From: Xenorhabdus bovienii
Lineage (GTDB): Bacteria > Pseudomonadota > Gammaproteobacteria > Enterobacterales > Enterobacteriaceae
DNA length: 64,000 bases
Assembly: GCF_024721015.1 (NCBI RefSeq)
Contig: NZ_JANAIF010000001.1
Coordinates: 89,929-153,928, forward strand
Direction: 5' to 3'
In this document: one piece after another, positions 59,236 through 64,000 of the stretch
Numbering within the stretch: the first letter of the stretch is position 1
Layout of the letters: each line of letters opens with the position of its first letter
Position numbers and translations under genes: made by a program
Notes under the pieces: model-generated
The model's input: the letters and a program-made list of their open reading frames with translations, nothing else
Database searches by the model: none
What the model was told of the DNA's origin: nothing

Positions 59236-61878
59236 ATGAGTCAGCGCGGACTGGAAGCATTATTACACCCAAAATCCATCGCAGTGATTGGTGCTTCTGA
59301 AAAACCAGAGAAAGCTAGCTCCATGTTGATGCGGAATCTGCTAATGGGGCATTTTACTGGCCCAATTCTTCCTGTGACGCCGAATAAAACAGCTATTCTC
59401 GGAGTACTGGCTTATCCCTCTATTGATAAATTACCACTGACGCCGGATTTAGCCGTGATATGCACTCATCACAGCCGTAACCTATCTTTGCTGGAACAAT
59501 TGGCGCAACGAGGATGCAAAACGGTTATTATTCTCTCCTCACCGCCTTCACAGTTTGCCGAATTGAAACAGTTCAGCCAAAAACATCACATCCGCATGCT
59601 GGGACCTAACAGCCTCGGTATTCTGGCTCCATGGATCGGGCTGAATGCCAGTTTTTCCCCTATTCCTATCCTCAAGGGCAAACTGGCTTTCATCTCACAG
59701 TCAGCAGCAATATCCAATACCATTCTGGATTGGGCCAACCACCGTAATATTGGTTTTTCCTATTTCATTGCATTGGGCGACAGTGTTGATATCGATATTG
59801 ACGATCTCCTCGATTTTCTGGCGCGAGACAGCAAAACCAGTGCGATTCTGCTACACCTTGAACATATCAGTGATGCCCGTCGTTTTCTGTCAGCCTCACG
59901 CAGCGCTTCGCGCAATAAACCCATTCTGGTTGTAAAAAGCAGCCGCACCCGCAAAGCTCAGGAATTATTGGGAGAACAACAGAATTTCGATGCGGCTTAT
60001 GACGCTGCGATTCAACGTGCTGGATTGTTGCGGGTACAGGATACGCATGAAATGTTTTCTGCGGTGGAAACATTAAGTTTTATGCGGCCACTGCGCGGGG
60101 AACGCCTATTGATCGTCAGTAACGGTTCAGCACCTGCGGCTATGGCGCTGGATGAGCTACTCAGGAGAACCGGCAAACTTGCAGTGTTAGGAGACGAAAC
60201 TAGCAATAAATTGTCTGCTATTCTCCCCGATACCCTGATCCTGCGTAACCCTCTGGATCTCGGTGATGATTCTTCATCCGAACAATATATTGCCGCACTT
60301 AAACTCCTGCTCGATAGCCATGATTATGATGCTTTGTTGTTAATCCATTCACCCTGCGCCATCTCCCATAGTATGAATACTGCAATCAAAGTCATTCAGA
60401 TTATTAAGGAACATCCACGCGGGAAGTGGCTGACAATCTTTACCAATTGGTGCGGGGAGTATTCTTCTCTGGAAGCGAGGCGTTTATTCAGTGAAGCGGG
60501 TATTCCCACCTACCGCACACCAGAAGGTGCGATCACGGCTTTCATGCATATGGTGGAATATCAGCGCAACCAAAAGCAACTCAAAGAAACCCCCGCTATG
60601 CCAATCGGCATTACATCAAATACTGCACACGCTCATGAGTGTATCCAGCAAGCCCTTAATAGCGGAAATACGCTATTAGATACCCACGAAGTGCAGCCTA
60701 TTCTTGAAGCCTACGGCTTAAATACCTTACCGACATGGATCGCATATACCAGCGATGATGCAGTCAATATCGCCGAAAAGATTGGCTATCCGGTCGCATT
60801 GAAACTACGTTCCCCCGATATTTCCCATAAATCAGAAGTTCAGGGGGTAATGCTCTATCTGCGCAATTCTGATGAGGTAAAAACCTCAGCACAAGCGATT
60901 ATTGACCGCGTTAAACAGAACTTCCCCCAGGCCAGAATTCATGGCTTATTGGTGCAGAGCATGGCTAACCGTGCTGGCGCTCAAGAACTGAGGGTAGCCA
61001 TTGAGCAAGATGAGATATTCGGCCCCTTAATCATGCTTGGAGAAGGGGGTATCGATTGGATTAATGAAACGCAGACTGCTGTCGCCCTGCCTCCCCTGAA
61101 TATGGCGCTGGCCCGTTATTTGGTGATTCAAGCGATTAAGGGCGGCAAAATAAAATCCGGTGGCTCGCTGCTGCCACTGGATATTCCTGCACTCAGTCAA
61201 TTATTGGTCAGAGTATCCAATCTTCTGATTGACTGCCCACAGATCTCTCGTATGAACATTCATCCACTGCTGGCATCAGGTAGTGAATTCACTTTATTGG
61301 ACGTTGCAATGGAATTAACGCCAGTAACAGGTGATCCTCACAATAAACTCGCGATCCGACCTTATCCCAATGAATTGGAAGAAACTATTTATCTCAAAAA
61401 AGATTTTGAATGTCTGCTGCGCCCAATCTTGCCGGAAGACGAACCCCTGTTGAAGACATTTATTAGTCAGGTAACAAAAGAAGATCTCTATTACCGCTAT
61501 TTCAGTGAGATCAGCGAATTCACCCATGATGATCTCGCCAATATGACTCAAATTGATTATGACCGTGAAATGGCATTCGTCGCAATTCGTCATGCAGCAA
61601 CTACACCAGAAATTATTGGTGTCGCCCGAGCGATGGCCGATCCCGATAATATCGAAGCAGAATTTGCTGTATTAATTCGATCAGATTTGAAGGGTATTAC
61701 GTTAGGCTATCAGCTCATGACTAAATTGATCCATTATACAAGAGGCCATGGTATCCAGATGCTGACCGCCATTACCATGCCAGAAAACCGTAATATGATT
61801 CAACTTGCGAAGAAACTGGGATTTACTATTGATATTCAATTAGAAGACGGCGTTGTCAATCTTGTACTAAGACTTTAA
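59236..61878 (+). CDS. patZ: PatZ/Pka, protein lysine acetyltransferase
   Basis: 880 residues (886 in E. coli YfiQ). It acetylates lysines on enzymes such as acetyl-CoA synthetase. The first 700 residues resemble ADP-forming acyl-CoA synthetase (MSQRGLEALLHPKSIAVIGA, then ATP-grasp near KLRSPDISHKSEVQGVMLYL) but serve regulation. The last 160 are a GNAT domain (LRPILPEDEPLLKTFISQVT, IRSDLKGITLGYQLMTKLIH). Full-length and intact. Confidence 0.95.
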   Translation: MSQRGLEALLHPKSIAVIGASEKPEKASSMLMRNLLMGHFTGPILPVTPNKTAILGVLAYPSIDKLPLTPDLAVICTHHSRNLSLLEQLAQRGCKTVIILSSPPSQFAELKQFSQKHHIRMLGPNSLGILAPWIGLNASFSPIPILKGKLAFISQSAAISNTILDWANHRNIGFSYFIALGDSVDIDIDDLLDFLARDSKTSAILLHLEHISDARRFLSASRSASRNKPILVVKSSRTRKAQELLGEQQNFDAAYDAAIQRAGLLRVQDTHEMFSAVETLSFMRPLRGERLLIVSNGSAPAAMALDELLRRTGKLAVLGDETSNKLSAILPDTLILRNPLDLGDDSSSEQYIAALKLLLDSHDYDALLLIHSPCAISHSMNTAIKVIQIIKEHPRGKWLTIFTNWCGEYSSLEARRLFSEAGIPTYRTPEGAITAFMHMVEYQRNQKQLKETPAMPIGITSNTAHAHECIQQALNSGNTLLDTHEVQPILEAYGLNTLPTWIAYTSDDAVNIAEKIGYPVALKLRSPDISHKSEVQGVMLYLRNSDEVKTSAQAIIDRVKQNFPQARIHGLLVQSMANRAGAQELRVAIEQDEIFGPLIMLGEGGIDWINETQTAVALPPLNMALARYLVIQAIKGGKIKSGGSLLPLDIPALSQLLVRVSNLLIDCPQISRMNIHPLLASGSEFTLLDVAMELTPVTGDPHNKLAIRPYPNELEETIYLKKDFECLLRPILPEDEPLLKTFISQVTKEDLYYRYFSEISEFTHDDLANMTQIDYDREMAFVAIRHAATTPEIIGVARAMADPDNIEAEFAVLIRSDLKGITLGYQLMTKLIHYTRGHGIQMLTAITMPENRNMIQLAKKLGFTIDIQLEDGVVNLVLRL

Positions 61879-62043
61879 TCCTCGCTTTCGTGATAGATTG
61901 CACAGACTTAAAGCAATCAACACTTGAGAGTTAATTCATACTCACAATTAACCAAACTAATGGTATTATCGCCAGATCATTTTGATTCATACACCTGATG
62001 ATGGAACTCCAACCATCCAAACTAAGAGAAAAAACGCACTGTG

Positions 62044-63399
62044 ATGTTGTCTAAATTTAAACGAGCAAAACACCAACAACACCTTGCACAACTGCCTAAA
62101 TTACCGCAGTCAGTTGCTGACATTAAGACACTTTATCAATCAAAAGTGTTCCGCAGCACCTTACTGGAACACATTGCGAACGCTGAAAAATATATTTATA
62201 TCGCCGCCTTATATTTAGAAAATGACGACGCAGGGCGAGATATTATGAGTGCTCTGTATGTCGCCAAACAAAAACGCCCTGAGCTGGATATCAAAATTCT
62301 CGTTGACTGGCATCGTGCTCAACGTGGCCGTATCGGCGCAGAAGCAGCGGCAACAAATGCAGATTGGTATTGTTCCATGGCCGAAAGCTACCCTGATGCC
62401 AACATTTCCGTTCTAGGCGTTCCGGTGAATACCCGCGAAGCACTGGGGGTTTTGCATCTAAAAGGCTTTATCTTTGATGATACGGTAATTTATAGCGGTG
62501 CCAGTATTAATGATGTCTATCTGCATCGCCATGAAAAATATCGTTATGACCGTTACCATTTGCTGCATAATGCAAAACTCGCCGCTATTATGAAGCAGTT
62601 TATTGATGATAATATTCTTACCGCCGGTGCCGTAAAAAATTTAGCCAGTCACAGTCGCCCTCGTAGTCTTGAAATTAAAAATTTGATTCGACAGTTCCGT
62701 GCTTCATTACGCAGTGTTGAATACAGCATTGAGAATCAGGCTTCAAATGAGGAATTGGCAGTCACGCCTCTTGTCGGATTAGGTAAAAAAAATCTGCTGA
62801 ATAAAACGATATGCCACCTGATCTCCAGTACTGAAAATAAATTGGTCATCTGCACACCTTATTTCAATTTACCGGCGGTTCTGGTGCGCGCAATATCACG
62901 ATTGCTCCGACAAGGAAAACAGGTTGAGATTATCATTGGAGACAAAACAGCCAATGATTTTTACATTCCACCGGAAGAACCATTTAGGATCATCGGGGCA
63001 TTACCTTATCTGTATGAAATTAATCTACGTCGTTTTACTAGCCGGCTGCAATACTTTATCGATAGCCAGCAATTAACCATTCGGCTATGGAAAGATTCAG
63101 ATAATACTTATCACTTAAAAGGGATCTGGGTTGATAACAAATGGCAATTAATTACCGGCAATAATCTCAATCCACGAGCATGGGGACTAGATCTAGAGAA
63201 TGCTATTCTCATTCACGACCCTTATCAGGAAATGCAAGAACAACGCACGTTAGAGCTGGACTGCATTCGTACTCATACAAAAATTATCAATGATTATCAG
63301 GAGCTGGAAAGTATACAGCTCTATCCGGTCAAGGTTCGCAAACTGATACGCCGTTTACGCCGCATCCGAGTCGACCGATTAATTAGCCGCATACTGTAA
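62044..63399 (+). CDS. pssA: PssA, phosphatidylserine synthase
   Basis: 451 residues from ATG at 62044, equal to E. coli; a GTG one codon earlier also exists. It joins CDP-diacylglycerol to serine, the first step to phosphatidylethanolamine. It is a phospholipase-D-type enzyme with two HKD regions: LHLKGFIFDDTVIYSGASIN near 138 and YHLKGIWVDNKWQLITGNN near 358. It is a peripheral membrane protein with a basic C-terminus (RRLRRIRVDRLISR). Confidence 0.97.
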   Translation: MLSKFKRAKHQQHLAQLPKLPQSVADIKTLYQSKVFRSTLLEHIANAEKYIYIAALYLENDDAGRDIMSALYVAKQKRPELDIKILVDWHRAQRGRIGAEAAATNADWYCSMAESYPDANISVLGVPVNTREALGVLHLKGFIFDDTVIYSGASINDVYLHRHEKYRYDRYHLLHNAKLAAIMKQFIDDNILTAGAVKNLASHSRPRSLEIKNLIRQFRASLRSVEYSIENQASNEELAVTPLVGLGKKNLLNKTICHLISSTENKLVICTPYFNLPAVLVRAISRLLRQGKQVEIIIGDKTANDFYIPPEEPFRIIGALPYLYEINLRRFTSRLQYFIDSQQLTIRLWKDSDNTYHLKGIWVDNKWQLITGNNLNPRAWGLDLENAILIHDPYQEMQEQRTLELDCIRTHTKIINDYQELESIQLYPVKVRKLIRRLRRIRVDRLISRIL

Positions 63400-63425
63400 A
63401 ATACATAAATAATTATCGGTTCATC

Positions 63426-63459
63426 AATCCCTTCTCGCTATCGCTAGAGGGGATTTTTT
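63426..63459 (+). terminator. Intrinsic terminator after pssA
   Basis: AATCCCTTCT, 10-base loop, AGAGGGGATT, running into six T. It lies 27 bases after the pssA stop. Confidence 0.85.
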
Positions 63460-63518
63460 GTATCTTATTTATCAACAAGCTATGATTTACAGAAATATAC
63501 ATCATGGCGTAAATCACA

Positions 63519-63872
63519 ATGATAAAACCCGTCATAAATATAATAAAAAATGTATTGGTAATCTTTCCTCTCCTATTTACAACCGCGTGTTCCAATATGT
63601 ATCAGGCCAACGATATTTGGACAGGTAAAGATAAAGCTCAACATTTTCTATTTTCTGCAGCTATGGCGGCTGCGGGTAATGCTTATGGGGAACGTCAAAA
63701 TTGGACACATCGGGAAAGTGCACAGTTTGGCCTACTCCTGTCTATTAGCTTTGGTGCAGCGAAAGAATTTTATGATAGTCGTCCACCAGGAACAGGCTGG
63801 AGTTGGCAGGATTTTGTTTATGATGTCGCCGGAGCAATGGCTGGCTATAGTTTGTATCAGTCTTTGAAATGA
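63519..63872 (+). CDS. yfiM: YfiM, VanZ-like lipoprotein
   Basis: 117 residues. The lipobox-like LLFTTAC puts an acyl cysteine at 24, after a basic start. The body DIWTGKDKAQHFLFSAAMAA, FGAAKEFYDSRPPGTGWSWQ and DFVYDVAGAMAGY matches E. coli YfiM. Function is not established. It sits between pssA and the rrn operon as in E. coli (there kgtP also intervenes). Confidence 0.92.
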   Translation: MIKPVINIIKNVLVIFPLLFTTACSNMYQANDIWTGKDKAQHFLFSAAMAAAGNAYGERQNWTHRESAQFGLLLSISFGAAKEFYDSRPPGTGWSWQDFVYDVAGAMAGYSLYQSLK

Positions 63873-63890
63873 TTTTTATGCTCCAAACGC

Positions 63891-63916
63891 AAAAAAGCCA
63901 CCCGGTGGGGTGGCTT
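63891..63916 (-). terminator. Terminator of the rRNA operon
   Basis: On the minus strand AAGCCACCC, loop CACC, GGGTGGCTT, then six T. It lies 15 bases past the 5S 3' end. Confidence 0.85.
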
Positions 63917-63930
63917 CTCTGGCTAAATAG

Positions 63931-64000
63931 GTGTCTGGCAGTGCCCTACTCTCACATGGGGAGACCCCACACTACCATCGGCGCTACGGCGTTTCACTGC
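63931..64000 (-). rRNA. rrf: 5S rRNA, 3' part
   Basis: The last 70 bases match the complement of the 3' half of Enterobacterales 5S rRNA: GTGAAACGCCGTAGCGCCGA, then GGGGTCTCCCCATGTGAGAG, ending TGCCAGACA. The 5' part and the rest of the rrn operon lie beyond the window. The position next to yfiM matches rrnG of E. coli. Confidence 0.96.

Noticed and set aside
1..64000. CRISPR array, prophage or toxin-antitoxin system
   Set aside because: I saw no regularly spaced repeats, no phage structural genes and no toxin-antitoxin pairs.

Overview
This window comes from a gammaproteobacterium of the order Enterobacterales. Most genes match Escherichia coli genes closely in sequence and order. The degenerate ERIC-type repeat, the AT-rich intergenic DNA and the hydroxamate siderophore locus point to the Morganellaceae, most likely Xenorhabdus or Photorhabdus. 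That assignment is an inference from recall, not a database result.

Layout. (1) 1-2302: the end of nagA, then nagC, then a six-gene tRNA operon (Met-Leu-Gln-Gln-Met-Gln) with a stringent-type promoter and a strong terminator. (2) 2303-5120: an AT-rich accessory patch with an MFS efflux pump behind a MerR-type long-spacer promoter, a convergent MerR regulator, and a small inverted-repeat relic. (3) 5121-27478: a long conserved block: ubiF, miaB-ybeZ-ybeY-corC-lnt (tRNA and rRNA maturation, lipoprotein acylation), gltIJKL (glutamate/aspartate import), leuS-lptE-holA-nadD-rsfS-rlmH-mrdA-mrdB-rlpA-dacA-ybeD (translation, outer-membrane assembly, replication, NAD, cell-wall elongation). (4) 27511-30028: two inserted minus-strand genes, a siderophore-interacting reductase and a TrkG-type potassium transporter, which separate ybeD from lipB. 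(5) 30196-33269: lipB, lipA, crcB, cspE and an Ogt-like repair protein. (6) 33270-42645: a non-coding kilobase with three consecutive hairpins and an ERIC-like repeat, then proVWX (osmoprotectant import), ygaZH (amino-acid export) and mprA-emrA-emrB (drug efflux). (7) 42677-56986: a Qnr-like pentapeptide-repeat protein, then a large minus-strand hydroxamate siderophore locus. (8) 57230-64000: yfiF, tapT, patZ, pssA, yfiM and the 3' end of a 5S rRNA gene on the minus strand.

The siderophore locus is the most distinctive part. A flavin N-monooxygenase (DfoA-like) overlaps by one base a fused acyltransferase-NIS synthetase (DfoC-like). A second, free-standing NIS synthetase is about 54% identical to the synthetase half of the fusion over 290 ungapped residues (my hand count). 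Between them lie a TonB-dependent receptor, a lipoprotein binding protein, two permeases, an ATPase and a FhuF-type ferric reductase. A good Fur box overlaps the promoter ahead of the second synthetase, and a run of eight G lies in its leader. No diamine decarboxylase is present, so the diamine precursor must come from elsewhere.
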